A stretch of 64,000 nucleotides of DNA from Pyxicephalus adspersus (lineage: Eukaryota > Chordata > Amphibia > Anura > Pyxicephalidae): assembly GCF_032062135.1 (NCBI RefSeq), contig NC_092859.1:69636239-69700238 (forward strand), given 5' to 3'. How positions within the stretch are numbered: position 1 is the stretch's first letter; every line of letters begins with the position of its first letter. The position numbers were made by a program, and so were the translations under genes. The notes beneath the pieces are model-generated. The model had not been told where the DNA came from and did not search any database. It was given only the letters and a program-made list of their open reading frames with translations. Positions 23,286 through 35,189 of this stretch are shown here, in pieces.

Positions 23286-24746
23286 GTCTAACTGCTTACA
23301 ATGTAGAGGTGTAAAAAAACATAAAAACATAAATCATGTCACTAAATATATCTCTAAAGGCTCATATAAATCAGAGCACATAACAAACTTTGGAAAAATC
23401 AAGTAGGTAAACCTAATTACAAGTGTACATATCCCAAAATATATTTTAAGTATGTTTAACTTCATGCTGCACATTTATATAGTTATTTTTTTCAAGCAAA
23501 TCATGTTTCTAGGAGTATATTGCAAAGATTAGATTTTAGCTTTATGTACACATTGAACCTGACTAAACACATTACAGTAGGGAAATTACTGGGAAAATTA
23601 AAGGTAACACATTTTGTCTCTAACCTAAATGGATCGTAACTCTCTTTTTAAGAAGCTGCACAGAATGAACTTTCAGTTTCTAAAGTGGTTTACCATTACT
23701 AAACAAGTGTGTTCTTTAGACTGAAAACTGATATGGAACAGTTTGTTTCCCTGAGTAAACTCATCCTTAATAACACATGTTCTGTCATCCCAGGGGTGGG
23801 GTAGTAGACATTTTCCCACACCTGTATTTTCTCATCATTATTCTTCCTCCTTGATGACATTCATGGACAGAAAAGCAAGTGTTACATTACAATCATTGAC
23901 TTGACGTGGCCCTGCCCTGTTACGTGTAATGTTATTACCACATGCTGTAGACTCAAAGTTCAAAGTGAGGAAAAACCCAAACTCAGCAAACATCGCATAC
24001 TCTGGGAACTTTTGCCGGATCTGCAAACTATTACAGATTTATATCTTTGCTATGTGGTGATGTAGTTCATTCTTTGTAGTATGATAATACCTCTTTCTGT
24101 GAAATTCCAGTAAAGTAGGCACATCTGTATATGAGGGTATGTTAGGAAGTGCATGTGCATTGGAAGTGCATGTGCAAGTATCACATATTACAATACATGC
24201 CCATTGATTTTTTATTCCGTTACAACAACATATACTGTGAGCTTTATGAACTCTGTAAACCATTGTTTTTTCTATATTACAGCTGTAACCTCTTACAGTA
24301 CAAAATGCTGGTAAAAAAGTAAGCAAAGATATGCTTAGCAGCCCACATTGGTGGGCACAGGACCTTTATTACTTACAAAGCCTTTCATTTGTATGCCATA
24401 GGAAAAAAACACCTTTGAATCTTTAAAATGTATTTGTTTTTTATTGTGTTGGATTTCCCTTCACTTTCTGTTCCAATGACAGTGGTTACCAGGACAAATA
24501 GACATGACAAATCTCTCTAGCTGGTACACAGACAAAAATAAAACTCACATGCTACCAAAAAGGTTTTAGCTATAGATATAATTTAACAGCTGGAGGAATA
24601 CGTCTTGGCGTAATGGGCACAGTACTTTATGAAGTAATTTTAGCCATTGTGTCCTTCCAGGCAGCGCTACCCTCCAGAAACAAGAATTACCACCAACCAG
24701 CAAAAGCTCCCATCCATGATTTCATTCTTTATAGCCATATGAATAC
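23286..24746. other. No recognisable gene or repeat
   Basis: AT-rich sequence. A local duplication, GGAAGTGCATGTGCA, occurs twice at about 24148-24176. No coding signal was recognised. Confidence 0.4.
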
Positions 24747-24749
24747 TAA

Positions 24750-24871
24750 GGAGTCTATTTAAAAAGCATTGAATCTGACATTCTCTGAAACAATTGCTTC
24801 TAACTGTGGAAGATTCTCCATTAGGGAATGTTTCAGGTTATGTCATATTTACTGCTTTATAAATAGACCAC
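24750..24871. mobile_element. Family C-related MITE (GGAGTCTATTTA ends), copy C3
   Basis: A 122-bp element starting GGAGTCTATTTAAAAAGCAT and ending GCTTTATAAATAGACCAC, flanked by TAA on both sides (24747-24749 and 24872-24874). The interior has GAATCTGACATTCTCTGAAA and GGAAGATTCTCCATTAGGGA, shared with the copy at 41699. Its right TAA is also the left flank of the family B MITE that follows. Confidence 0.82.
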
Positions 24872-24874
24872 TAA

Positions 24875-25129
24875 GGCTAAGGTACACACGTGCAATTTTT
24901 CTCGTCCAATAATCTGCTCAGGGCCGATATCGGATGATAATCTTACGTGTGTACAGCAGTTGTCGTCCATCATCCAAACGACCTTCCTGGCGGATCCACG
25001 GACGATGGACGACAAACGATCATAATGGAAGTGAAGGGGGGCAGAGAAGAACCATAGAGCAGAACGTGTGTACATAGCCTAAGTAAAAAAACCTTTCCAA
25101 CGACAATGATTGCACCTGTGTACATAGCT
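24875..25129. mobile_element. Family B MITE, copy B3, with duplicated terminus
   Basis: Starts GGCTAAGGTACACACGTGCA and ends CACCTGTGTACATAGCT, flanked by TAA (24872-24874 and 25130-25132). Interior blocks GGCCGATATCGGATGATAA and CTGGCGGATCCACGGACGAT are typical. The segment TGTGTACATAGCCTAAGTAA with following A run (about 25067-25091) repeats the true right end plus 3' flank (about 25118-25142), so a terminus with host DNA has been copied into the element's interior. The G-rich internal block is partly deleted. Confidence 0.78.
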
Positions 25130-25144
25130 TAAGTAAAAAAACAC

Positions 25145-25417
25145 AGGTATTGAAAATCCACACTGTTGTCTTACTAGCCATAGAAACAGTAAGTCATTTA
25201 CAGACCATTCAATGACCTGCTGTGCAAGATTTAAGCTATGATAACATGGGCCATGATGTGAGACAGCAGGACTTTTAGGGGAACCACACAGCCACCCACA
25301 CATAGGATTACTGTCTGTCACTAATAGATCTTCATTTTCCTTCCTTCCTCCTTGGCTGACAGTGAAATACCTTTAGATCTTTAGATTCTCATTATTGCTG
25401 TCCTTGTATTGTTTGTA

Positions 25418-25466
<49 letters not shown>

Positions 25467-27004
25467 TGCTTTCAGTTTATACTTTTTGATGGCCCTTATT
25501 ACATTACATTCTTTAACATGCTGGTTTAAAGCTTACAGCTGCATTTAGCCCTGACATCCTATAGCCTCAAAATTCCTTACCTGCTTTAAACATATGTGCT
25601 ACTTTGTATAAATAACAAAGTAAAGGGGAGGTTTAAAAGTGACACACAGTTTAAACATTGAGGTTATGTTATGGTTCAGAGACCATAGAGACACCTTTCA
25701 CTATTCCTACGGTATTTAAATCATAGCCTGACAGTAACATCACTGAAAAATTCCAGTCTTTATGATACAATGACCACTGAATAACCCTTGCCTACACTAT
25801 TTGCCTAGGACAGAGTGTTCTAGTAAGGGTCTGACACTGTGTGAGACATTCACTCTGCAAAGACATTTCCTCATACACCATTCCATAGAACAAAACATGT
25901 TGTAAAAACAGCCAATATTTACCCAATCATAATGCTTTTTGCCTTCTGTATGCACTAAGCGCTGTTTAATCACATTCATTCTAACAGCACTGTGTTTAGT
26001 AACTCTAATTACAAAAGGCCAGGATCAAATGCAATCTGGACCACGTTATTAGTTCACTGAGTGATTTAGGTTTGCCAGTGAAATGTAAGTTGCACTTAAG
26101 ATGAATTCTTGCATGGATAAAAAATGGTTGGATGTTTTGTGAATTCTGACTTACGATAACCAATCACTCAACTCCACCAAGCATTAGCAGTCTTTTTAAT
26201 TCAAAAGAGATGAACATATTACAAAGAATACTACACTTGTGTACAGACTATATAACAGTGGAGTAACAAGCCATCAAATATATGATACCAATACTGTTAG
26301 CAGTGTTATAATGGAGCTTCAAGAAATTCTACTGCTAAAAATTGGCAACCTACTAGTCTACAGAATAAAATGTTTTACTAACCCCTCACTAGAAGAGGCC
26401 AAAGAGGCCAGATCTAGGGCATTAAAGTTAAAGGGAGCAGAACCAATTCACAAACGGAGATAAGTTTTTCCACTATTTGTTTCTCTCTTAGGATCACCTC
26501 TGGCCATTTTCTTGCAAAAATCCAAAAAGAGAATAGTTTGGCAAAGACACCACATAGTCAGAGATCCCAAGAAAATTTAGGAAATATTTGTTGTTTAGCG
26601 ATTTGCACAGTTGAAAATAAATGTACATATAAAGGAGCCCCTCCGTTACTTATATCGGTGGTATGTACTAAAAGTAAATCATATGACACAAAGCCAAATA
26701 AGACAAAAGTGTCCTCGTTCAGCATACTGCACACTTGTCATAGATCTTGCAGGACTGTCCCACAATATGAACAGAATCCTTTAGTCACAAAGTGAATAGG
26801 CAGCAGCCACGCCATGATTACAAGAATAAGGACATTCCCTGGGCAAGACAACCCTAGACAAGCTACAGAAGTAAATGGGCAGAGCATTCTATTCTACCTC
26901 CAGTAGTGAGTGCAATTTAGCCAAACCCACATTTGAACTGCATGTCTTTTACGCATCAATGTGCCTCTTTCTGAAGTTCTAAAGTTGAAGGGCATGACTT
27001 AGAT
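25145..27004. other. No recognisable gene; contains an AT microsatellite
   Basis: Contains the (AT)n run listed separately. An open frame at 26239-26463 (+, 74 codons) is the most protein-like in composition, but it matches no family I know and has no splice context I can defend. Confidence 0.4.
25423..25464. repeat. AT dinucleotide microsatellite
   Basis: Uninterrupted (AT)n run of about 42 bases. Confidence 0.95.
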
Positions 27005-27075
27005 CAGGGGTCGGCAAACTCCGGCCTTTAGGCCAGATACGGCCTAGCCGGCAGTTCGTCTAGGCTGTGTACCAT
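27005..27075 (+). mobile_element. hAT-type transposon end (CAGGGGTCGGCAAACT)
   Basis: CAGGGGTCGGCAAACTCCGG at 27005, followed by a GGCC-rich segment (TTTAGGCCAGATACGGCC), is the classic terminal sequence of a large vertebrate hAT group. No matching right end was located, so only the left terminus can be claimed. Confidence 0.6.
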
Positions 27076-28152
27076 TTTTCATTTTGTTTACTGTGCTAAG
27101 AAAACATTTAGCTCTACAATGTTTAAATTTCACAAGGAACAATTGAAACCTTTTTGCTACTGCATGAGATCATGCTTTACTTCTGAGGGCAGTGTGTGGT
27201 CTGCACATTTTGGCCTTTTGTTAACGACAAAACATACAAACTGTTTAAACAGTGTTACTTTCTGCTAATTATAGAAGGCTGTTTACTTCACGTATGACTT
27301 CCTGTGCAAAGTTGTCTTCTCTAATACTTCGGCAATGCACTCTGCAAGTTTTGTGGTTTGAAGCAGTACACCACACTTCAATTTCTTAGAATCTGCTTAA
27401 CATTGTAGCAATTATAGCTCTGTAACCTTGTTTAGCCTATAAATAAAACAAGTTCTCTCTGAAAAGAAAGATGATAGAATTGACATTTAGTGGGCAGCCT
27501 ATTTGGTTATGGTTTATTCACATCTATTGTTTTTTTATTGTCTGCTATTTTAGAATACTTTGCCGAGGTTACGAAATTGTAAATAACCTGGCTTCAGAGA
27601 TCAGAAAATTTGTTGAATATATATTGCGGTTCATTATTTAAAGTAGAAACGATTTGTGCAGATTTACTTGCCAAAAGGAAGATTCTCCTGCACTATAAGG
27701 TCAATGCTCCCATCCAATGCCATCACTTCCTGATTCAGTCATCATTTCAGCCTTCTTTATTGACTGGGACTGGATGACAAAAAATGGTTTCAGCACAGTA
27801 CTGAGAGACTGTACTCAATATAAAAAAATGTTGGGCCAAACTAAACCTTCAGGTAAAATAATCTAAATACATTTCAGGTTCATTAAAACAAAAGGCATGC
27901 AAAGTCCTACAGTTTGTTTTTTTTAAAGCAGCCACAGCCTAAGCAAAAGAACCTAAACTTTCAGCATCTTTTTTACAGCTACCTTATTGAGTTAATTATT
28001 GTACCAAATAAATATGTCTAGAAGATACCAATGGATCTTCTCATAATATTTGCCTTTACCTCTACTGCGTTTGTCATTGTTATTGATTTCCGGCAAGCTC
28101 CTGGGCTGTTACTTGATTCTAAGCTTAGTCATACACCAATTTATCATTGGAA
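27076..28152. other. No recognisable gene or repeat
   Basis: AT-rich sequence following the hAT-like end; part may belong to that element, but no second terminus was found. Confidence 0.35.
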
Positions 28153-28464
28153 GGTATTATTAACTAGTATTTATATAGTACCAACGTATTAAGCAGCACA
28201 AAGTCCATAGTCTAGCTGTCCCTCAATGGAGCTCACAATCTAATGTCCCACCATGGCCATATGTCAATACCACAGTCTAAGATCAATTTTAGTGGGTAGG
28301 ATATTTAACCTCATCGCATGTTTTTGGAATGTTGGAGGAAAACAGTTTACCCAGTGGAAACACACACAAACACAACAAACTCCACGCATATAGTGCCCTT
28401 GCTGAGAATTGAACTCAGCTTTGCTGAGGCCAAAGTGCTAACCTCTAAACCACCATGTTGCCCC
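28153..28464 (-). mobile_element. tRNA-derived SINE with L2-like tail, copy 1
   Basis: Read on the minus strand from 28464, it begins GGGGCAACATGGTGGTTTAG and AGGTTAGC (box A-like), then GAGTTCAATTCTC (box B-like, cf. GGTTCGANTCC). It continues through a body with TTTCCTCCAACATTCCAAAA and ends in a tail of TACTATATAAATACTAGTTA type. Related copies at 32201 and 39590 share the same order. The tail resembles the L2-like LINE tails elsewhere in the window. Confidence 0.7.
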
Positions 28465-29008
28465 ACAGTCCAGTATTTCTAGCCAGTTTTATTTTACCTC
28501 TTTAGAAAAAGCATTGTTTTCAGGAATATTCCTACCTAAACTTTCTTCTTCCTCTCAAATTTCTTGTTTGCCGTCCTCATTTTTACTTCTCATTCATACC
28601 TCTAAGATTTCTTTTGTGTCGCTCACTCCCAGTCTCTGAGATTTGCTTTTCCATTCCACCAGACATTCATCTATGCTCACCTCATCTATCCATTTAGCTA
28701 ACCTTAAATATCTCAAATCATTATCAAAAGGGACCTTTCCCATAAATAGTTACAGTTATGGTTTACATTATATCCCTCTCACCTAAGTTAAAGTACATCA
28801 AAAGGTTGCCATGTGACAGTGTAAATAAGCGACAAATCCAGTTACTATGGGGTGCACAAGCTTTATAAAGTTAAAAAATAAATATTATTTTCCCTGCTTT
28901 TTCCTCTTTTATTTGTGCCTTACCCTCTCTCCCACTCCCAGACACCACAGATCATGGTGGGAGGGTTTCAGCAGAATATGCTGTGCTCTCAATCTAGAAA
29001 GAAGAGAG
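28465..29008. other. No recognisable gene or repeat
   Basis: Pyrimidine-rich stretch (about 28540-28720) and AT-rich sequence; nothing supportable. Confidence 0.4.
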
Positions 29009-29011
29009 TAA

Positions 29012-29342
29012 AGCTGCGTACACACGGCAAATTTTTCTCGCCCGATAATCGGTATCGGCCAATTATCGGGCGAAAATCTGCCGTGTGTACAGTCGGTCGT
29101 CGTCCATCGTCCGACGACCGTCCTGGCGGATCCATGGACGATGGACGACGACCGATCCTAATGAAAGGGAAGGGGAGAGCGCGCAGCAGGGTGCCGCTCC
29201 GTCGCTCTCCCCCTCCCCTCTCCATAGAGCATGAACGGTGCTGTATGTACAGCATCGTTCATGCATCGTGCAGTCTTTTCTCGTTGGAAAGGATCGTGAA
29301 AGATCCTTTCCAACGAGAAAAATTGCAGGTGTGTACGCAGCT
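29012..29342. mobile_element. Family B MITE, copy B4
   Basis: A 331-bp element starting AGCTGCGTACACACGGCAAA and ending GTGTGTACGCAGCT, with flanks TAA (29009-29011) and TTA (29343-29345). It shows nested hairpins: CGCCCGATAATCGG..CCAATTATCGGGCG, then CATCGTCC..GGACGATGG, then GGAAAGGATC..GATCCTTTCC near the right end. It shares a pyrimidine block (CTCTCCCCCTCCCCTCTCCA) with B1, B2 and B5. Non-coding. Confidence 0.86.
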
Positions 29343-29345
29343 TTA

Positions 29346-29703
29346 GACTAGATGTGGCCTGGTCCTGGTGACTATGTTGATAAATACAACCACTGCAACT
29401 TCTATTCATCTTAACCCAAACAAGCCCAGTCTTCATAAAAGTAGCAATGATGCTGCCCTGATCCTAAAGTCAGAGCAGGTTCACAATCCTTACCCATCAC
29501 AAGGAACTGCATTTGTCAAACTTCACTGGCTAGACCAACAAATATCTGTGAGACTTTGCGGAGGGATAGATAAGTGCTGCAGTGCATATTTATGTCTGTA
29601 TTTATTATAACCTCTTTCCTTTAGAAAAACATATTGTTACACTGAGCCTTGGCCTGATGTATTGAATCTAGATTGATAGGCCTTCACCATGGATCCTCAC
29701 AAG
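29346..29703. other. No recognisable gene or repeat
   Basis: Spacer between two MITEs; an open frame at 29368-29610 (+) has no recognisable similarity. Confidence 0.4.
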
Positions 29704-29706
29704 TAA

Positions 29707-30060
29707 AGCTGCGTACACACGTCCAATTTTTATCGTTGGAAATGAACGACGAACAAACGACGAACAACCGATTGGCTAAAAATCGTTTGTAAAAAAACGA
29801 GGATAGTCGTTGGAAATGAATGACCGGACCGGCGGATCGGATTGGACGACGATCGTTGACCATCTATCGTGTGTACGGTCGTTCAGTGATCGTGCATGTT
29901 GTGTGCATACTGTGTATATATATGTGTGTACAATATCTTTGAGCGATCGTGTCGTTATCTGTATGTACAGGATTGGTGCTATACGATCGTTCGCAGATAT
30001 CGTGCAGGATCGTTCGTCGTTCGTTTACAAACGATAATAATTGGAAGTGTGTACGTAGCT
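29707..30060. mobile_element. Family A MITE, copy A3
   Basis: A 354-bp element starting AGCTGCGTACACACGTCCAA and ending TTGGAAGTGTGTACGTAGCT, with perfect TAA flanks (29704-29706 and 30061-30063). Compared with A1 it lacks about 80 bp: part of the left subterminal region and a block after the central GATCGT segment. Diverged ACAAACGACG words suggest CpG decay. Confidence 0.87.
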
Positions 30061-30063
30061 TAA

Positions 30064-31500
30064 GACTGGATTTAACTAAAAAATAAACAGTATAATAGTA
30101 TAATAAAAGTCCACAGGTTTGTCTCACAGCTGACAACCTTCATATGAGACATTCTGTAGGTGGTGCCAGTAATAATTAACGGTTATTAGTTACCCAGTAT
30201 CTGCCAAAAAATCTGGTCAGGACTTTAGCCTGGTCTGCCTGAAATCAAAAGGTCAGGCAAAACCCAGCAACATGCAGCCACTCTGCACTAGCATCTGAAC
30301 AACATTAGCAACAATAACACATACCAAAAGACAGCATCTAGAAGAAAACAAAGCATCAAAAGCTAATAAAACAGTAAAAAGCTGAAGTCTAAACAGTAGC
30401 TGGGTCTTACCCAAATTAAAGTTCAATAGATCAAGCAAGAATGCAAAACAAGGGAAACCAGAACTCTTGGAGAACAAATTACTTTTTGGTACCATTCTGT
30501 CCATTGATACATGTGGGTGTGCATTTCTCATAAAAAAAGGCCACATACAAGGATACCAGATACAAGGAGTCCAATGACAGTATTAGAGAAATCATTATAT
30601 TATATTCTTACCTGTGTTTTATGCCTTGCATATTTTGACTTGCAAAAAGTCTGGACAGATGTTGCCACTATGTTCATTTTAATAATACTATCATCATCAT
30701 AATTACCTTGTTACAAAATCTGCATGTTGTTATTGATATTGTCATTGATTGGTATCTGAGCGTCTACAATTATCCAATTCTATCTAAAGACCTGAGATTC
30801 TCAGAGATGTTATCACAGGATGTGGGTCATTAACTGTCTTCTGCAGTCTTCAGATGAATGTTAAAGTTTAGTATACAGCCAGAGGTAACATTTGTGTATG
30901 CAGTATGGTGTTTGCATACAACTTTCCAGTGTGTGTAAACATTAAAATAAATGACTCATTCTTGTCAGATGATTACCTATGATTAACCTAAACATAGGCT
31001 TTCATTGCCCTTTCACTTATGAAAATGCACAAGACATTTGTATATTTTTTACATATAGACGTGAAGCCTTCATACTGTAAGATAGTTTGAAAATAATAAC
31101 TCACAAACATACAGCGTACATTGGTATTAAGGTGTTTTCTGGTAGTGTTAGTAAAATGTAAGGCATAATGTAACATCTAATATACTCTAGAATTCTATTG
31201 ACAGGGGAGGGAAAACCAATTAAAGAATAAGCAAGTGTTACAAAAACAACTATTTGGCCTAAAAACGGTAAAAATTATGGATCTGTGATCTATTTCACAT
31301 GGTCTGCAGATCCAAATTTTAGAAAAATCCAGTTTAAATCTACTTTAGTTTTCTCATTCTATATACATGCACCTAACAAAACTGCTCTTGAAAATACAAC
31401 ATATTTTACTGATCCAGCTGTAGTCAACTGAAATTTGATTGGGTATTTATTATATTCCTTTGTTATTCACAAATAAAGATTTATAAAAAAAAAAATGTTG
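30064..31500. other. No recognisable gene or repeat
   Basis: AT-rich sequence. An AATAAAG signal followed by A11 at about 31469-31494 could be the 3' end of an old retroposed copy, but no other landmark supports this. Confidence 0.4.
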
Positions 31501-31930
31501 CTTTTAAGAATTTGTTCTAAGACCTACCCAACATACTCCTCAGTACAAAATGATATTTCCCCCTAAAAAGGGAATGAAATGCATGTGAGCCGAGGGCCAG
31601 CTCTTGTGGAATGTAATTACTGCCAGACATATGCTGCAATATACATTCCGCACATGATTTGGCCCCTCTGTATATGAAAAGTGAAGGATACATGAATTTG
31701 ATGAGGTAGTTAGGCCTGGTGGTCTCTGCGGAATTTCAACACTAAAAAAATAACACTGCACCTTCCAGAGGCTCCGATTCCATTCCTGTGACATCAGGCG
31801 CTTTATCCCAGATGTGCCTTGGAATGTGTGATATGCAATTGTTTATTTGTTTTGTATCCTTTGGGAGTCATATTACAGAGCCATCTCCTGAGCCATTAAC
31901 CCTCCTCAGCCTAATTCAGCTATTTTAACT
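31500..31930. promoter_or_regulatory. Candidate conserved non-coding segment (speculative)
   Basis: Complex, balanced-composition sequence with no repeat landmarks, including GCATGTGAGCCGAGGGCCAG, GGAATGTAATTACTGCCAGA and ATTCCATTCCTGTGACATCA. A minus-strand open frame of 84 codons (31540-31794) is not recognisable as protein. The call rests only on how it differs from its surroundings. Confidence 0.25.
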
Positions 31931-32200
31931 TTGGAATGCTGAAAAACATCAGTGGTTTCACTATTTTTTAAACAGTACAATCAAACACTTGTTTAGGACA
32001 CATTCAGTTTTGCTGAATCTACTGATGTAACCTCTGTAGTCTTAAAGGGGCAAGATCAACCAAAAATGCTCAGTTATAGTACTGGAGTGGTAGATTTAAA
32101 ATGTTTTTATGTATACCAAGTTTTAGGACCACTCTGATATTCAGAATACACTAGGAGGTCTGTGTTGAGTTTCATCTACATAACTACAGAAGTATTGATA

Positions 32201-32515
32201 TATTATTATTACACAGTATTTATATAGCCCTATCATATTATGCAGTGCTGTACAAAGTCCATAGTCATGTCACTAGCTGTCCTTCAAAGAGGCTCACAGT
32301 CTAATGTCTCTATCATAGTCATATGCCTTTAAAACAGTCTATTGTCAGTTTAGGGGGAAATCGAATGAAGCTAATGTTTTTGGGATGTGGTAGGAAACCC
32401 ACACACACGAGGAGAAGCTGCAAACTCCATGCAGATAGTGTCCTTGCGGCGATGTGAACCTGGGACCTAGTGTTACAAAGACCAGAGCACTAACCTCTGA
32501 GCCACTATGCTGCCC
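32201..32515 (-). mobile_element. tRNA-derived SINE with L2-like tail, copy 2
   Basis: On the minus strand it starts GGGCAGCATAGTGGCTCAGA and GGTTAG (box A), followed by CCCAGGTTCACATCGCCGC (box B region, cf. GGTTCGANTCC), a body including ATCTGCATGGAGTTTGCAGC and CCTACCACATCCCAAAAACA, and the tail TTGTACAGCACTGCATAATA ... TATATAAATACTG, ending in ATT units. Confidence 0.75.
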
Positions 32516-33002
32516 ACAATATACCAAAACCTGGCATTTAATCATGGAGAAACACTGGTTGGCTGAATCAGTCACAGTATTCTTGCATCTCTAAGGGGTA
32601 ATAATTGTTGAGATCATTCTATCTGAGTATCCAGTTCCATGAAGTGTTATTAAACTAGCTGCAACAGGAACAGCTTTTATCTTGGTGCAATGCAAGTTAG
32701 ATAATCCTTATGCTCATATGGTGTCAAAAATGAGTGGCAAAAAGGGGATTGAGAGTTTTCCTTTTACTGAAATTGTTGGTAAAATTTGGCAACAATGAGG
32801 GCAAATGAGGGTGTTTTGTTTGTAGGTAAAGAGACCCTATCATTAACCTAAAAATTGAAAGTAAAAGCACTTTAGTGGCAGCTTTAAGTCTACTGGGGCT
32901 GTTGGCATGGCATCCAAAATGGTAAATGCTCTGGATAAGTCTTTTGGGATTTTTGGATGTCTACAAAAGAGAAGTTTTTACAGGTAAATAATTTTAGATT
33001 TT

Positions 33003-33157
33003 AAGCTCTTCGGGGCAGGCTCCTTTCCTCATGTGTCACTGTCTAAATGTGTCTGTCATTTGCAACCTCTATTTAATGTACATTGCTAGGTAATATGTTG
33101 AGGCTATATAAATCCTGTTTATTATTAATTAGTATTATTAATATTATTATTATTAAT

Positions 33158-33201
<44 letters not shown>
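33003..33201 (+). mobile_element. L2-like LINE 3' end with expanded ATT/AAT tail
   Basis: GCTCTTCGGGGCAGGCTCCT, then CAACCTCTATTTAATGTACA, then GTAATATGTTGAGGCTATAT and AAATCCTG match the other L2-like ends. The tail has grown into a mixed ATT/AAT microsatellite (33119-33201). An apparent reading frame with a run of asparagines over this tail is an artefact of the microsatellite. Confidence 0.7.
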
Positions 33202-35187
33202 GGTAAATACCATGCATTCAATGCATTGTATGTACATATATTTTTATGGAACAATTTTCCAATTTTGAATTGAATGGTCTGGGGACAGGGTGCAGTGGTT
33301 TTGTTATAGCTTTTAAAGGTTACAGAAGCATTTTTCAATTATCTAGGACCTGCTCTTGTGCTTCAAAATCGTCACTCACTAATTTTTCACAGAGTAAACA
33401 GAGACCAAAAAACGTAAAATAAAAATATGAAGAGCAAGTATAAAAATACCAATCTGGTGTTTAGAAAAGGTAAACATTACAAATACAAATGACATTAAAG
33501 CAATCTATTAAACTAAACTAAATTCCCCCAAGTCCCCCCTTAAAAAAAACAAATGGAATTGATTGTTTTTGTTTGCCTATGCAAGAGATTTTTTTTTTTG
33601 TGAAATTTCATCAACGTGAAATACATTTTCTGAACTCAATTAACTAATCCCCACTCAGGAAATGATGCAGACAGACTGCTGGAGTCCTATGGACATATAA
33701 CGATTGAGTGGTTGATTCAACTCATTGCCATCTATAAATAACTACGATGTCTAATTTGGATTAGTCAATCTTTTAAATATCAGTATTTTTCACAAAATTA
33801 TGGTCACAGACAAAGAACAGGTCCCTGAATAGGAAGTTTTCGGTTGGAGATGGCTCCGTCAACTAGCCAAACAGTTGTGCTGACATCATGGTACACGCCT
33901 TGTACTTGGAACACATATGCATTCCAAATCAATTGTCTCATTAATCCCCCACAAGGCCACAAACATGACATATTATTACATAAAGCTTCACTGGGATGTA
34001 GGGTCATGCTGGTAGAATAATAGTACTTCTTCACATGCTGGAGATGTAGAAATTACACATATTCTGAAGTCTAATACCTTCAAGATTTAGTGTGTCTTTC
34101 TCAGTATTTTACAGGTTATGAGACTGATTACATATTTTTGCTATTGTGAATATCTTACTTAATATAAAGCCAATGTTTCCACATATCTATTTTCTGCGCT
34201 GGTTCTGATTAGTGATCATGCAATCTGCAAGTGAATCATTGACAGATTCTGTGATCTGCACAAAGAATACTGATTGTGATTATGTGCTGCCGGTTTCCAC
34301 CACCACATTCCTTGAGCCTTTCTGGAAGGGGGTTGATTCATATGATGTCACTATGTGACCCACCTTTACGCAATCATTGCCAGCTATTACAATACATCAC
34401 ACAAGCCTCTGATACTAATCATTCTCCTGACACATGATGACACAACACACCTTCCGACACGATTTCCTCTGACATCACTTTACAATCACTGATCACATTT
34501 CTGCTACCTCACTGCTTACTAGCTTCATTACAAAAGGTTTAGACTTTATAACTATTCAGTGTTGGTAAGCATTTGTATGGTAGAGATTTGCAGTTCTATG
34601 TAATCAATATGATCTGTAGGAAAGATGTTGTGAAAACAAAGCAGTCTGACATGTTTCACTATATGGTTGACTAATTATGTTTTAAAATACCATGTACAGG
34701 ACACATTTTTCAAAATTAAAGTAACTTATATATATAGTAAAGGTTCACAACACTGTATGTGAACTGTTAAAAAGATTACCTTTCCCTTCCTGTGCTGAAA
34801 CAGGAAATGAGGAAGAATAATCCATTATAGTGTTTCTTGAACTATTTCATGGGACTATAATTAGTGTTTGAGATGGGTCACCACATAATTTTGTAGTTGT
34901 AGTGGGCCAAGTTCTCTGGTACGTGTTTCCCCCAAATGTGGTCAATGAAATTAACAAGGATTCCCATGGAAGTTGTCTGCAGATTATTGGGTTACTTCCT
35001 AACTTCATAGCTAAAGAAAAAGGTTTGGCTGTAAAAAAAACTTTAAGACTAAAACATTGAACAAAGCAAAATATTTAGGCAAATATGTTATGAGCATAAA
35101 TTGTAAGTACTACCCGTGGTAAATTTCAAACCATTTCAAAAACCCTTTGTAAATCTAAGCCTGGCTGTAGTTGTACACCTATTTACA
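33202..35187. other. No recognisable gene or repeat
   Basis: AT-rich sequence; 34190-34520 is less AT-rich and repeat-free. No coding or structural signal could be supported. Confidence 0.4.
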
Positions 35188-35189
35188 TA

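Noticed and set aside
26239..26463. Possible exon (74-codon plus-strand frame)
   Set aside because: No recognised domain, no supported splice sites and no partner exon nearby.
28390..28465. Functional tRNA gene on the minus strand
   Set aside because: Box A- and box B-like motifs are present, but there is no cloverleaf, and the same unit recurs with a LINE-like tail, so it is a SINE.
28915..29346. 143-codon plus-strand frame across the family B MITE at 29.0 kb
   Set aside because: The same frame-like strings appear in the other family B copies on either strand; this is MITE composition, not a gene.
33083..33268. Asparagine-rich reading frame
   Set aside because: It is a translation of the AAT microsatellite tail of an L2-like fragment.
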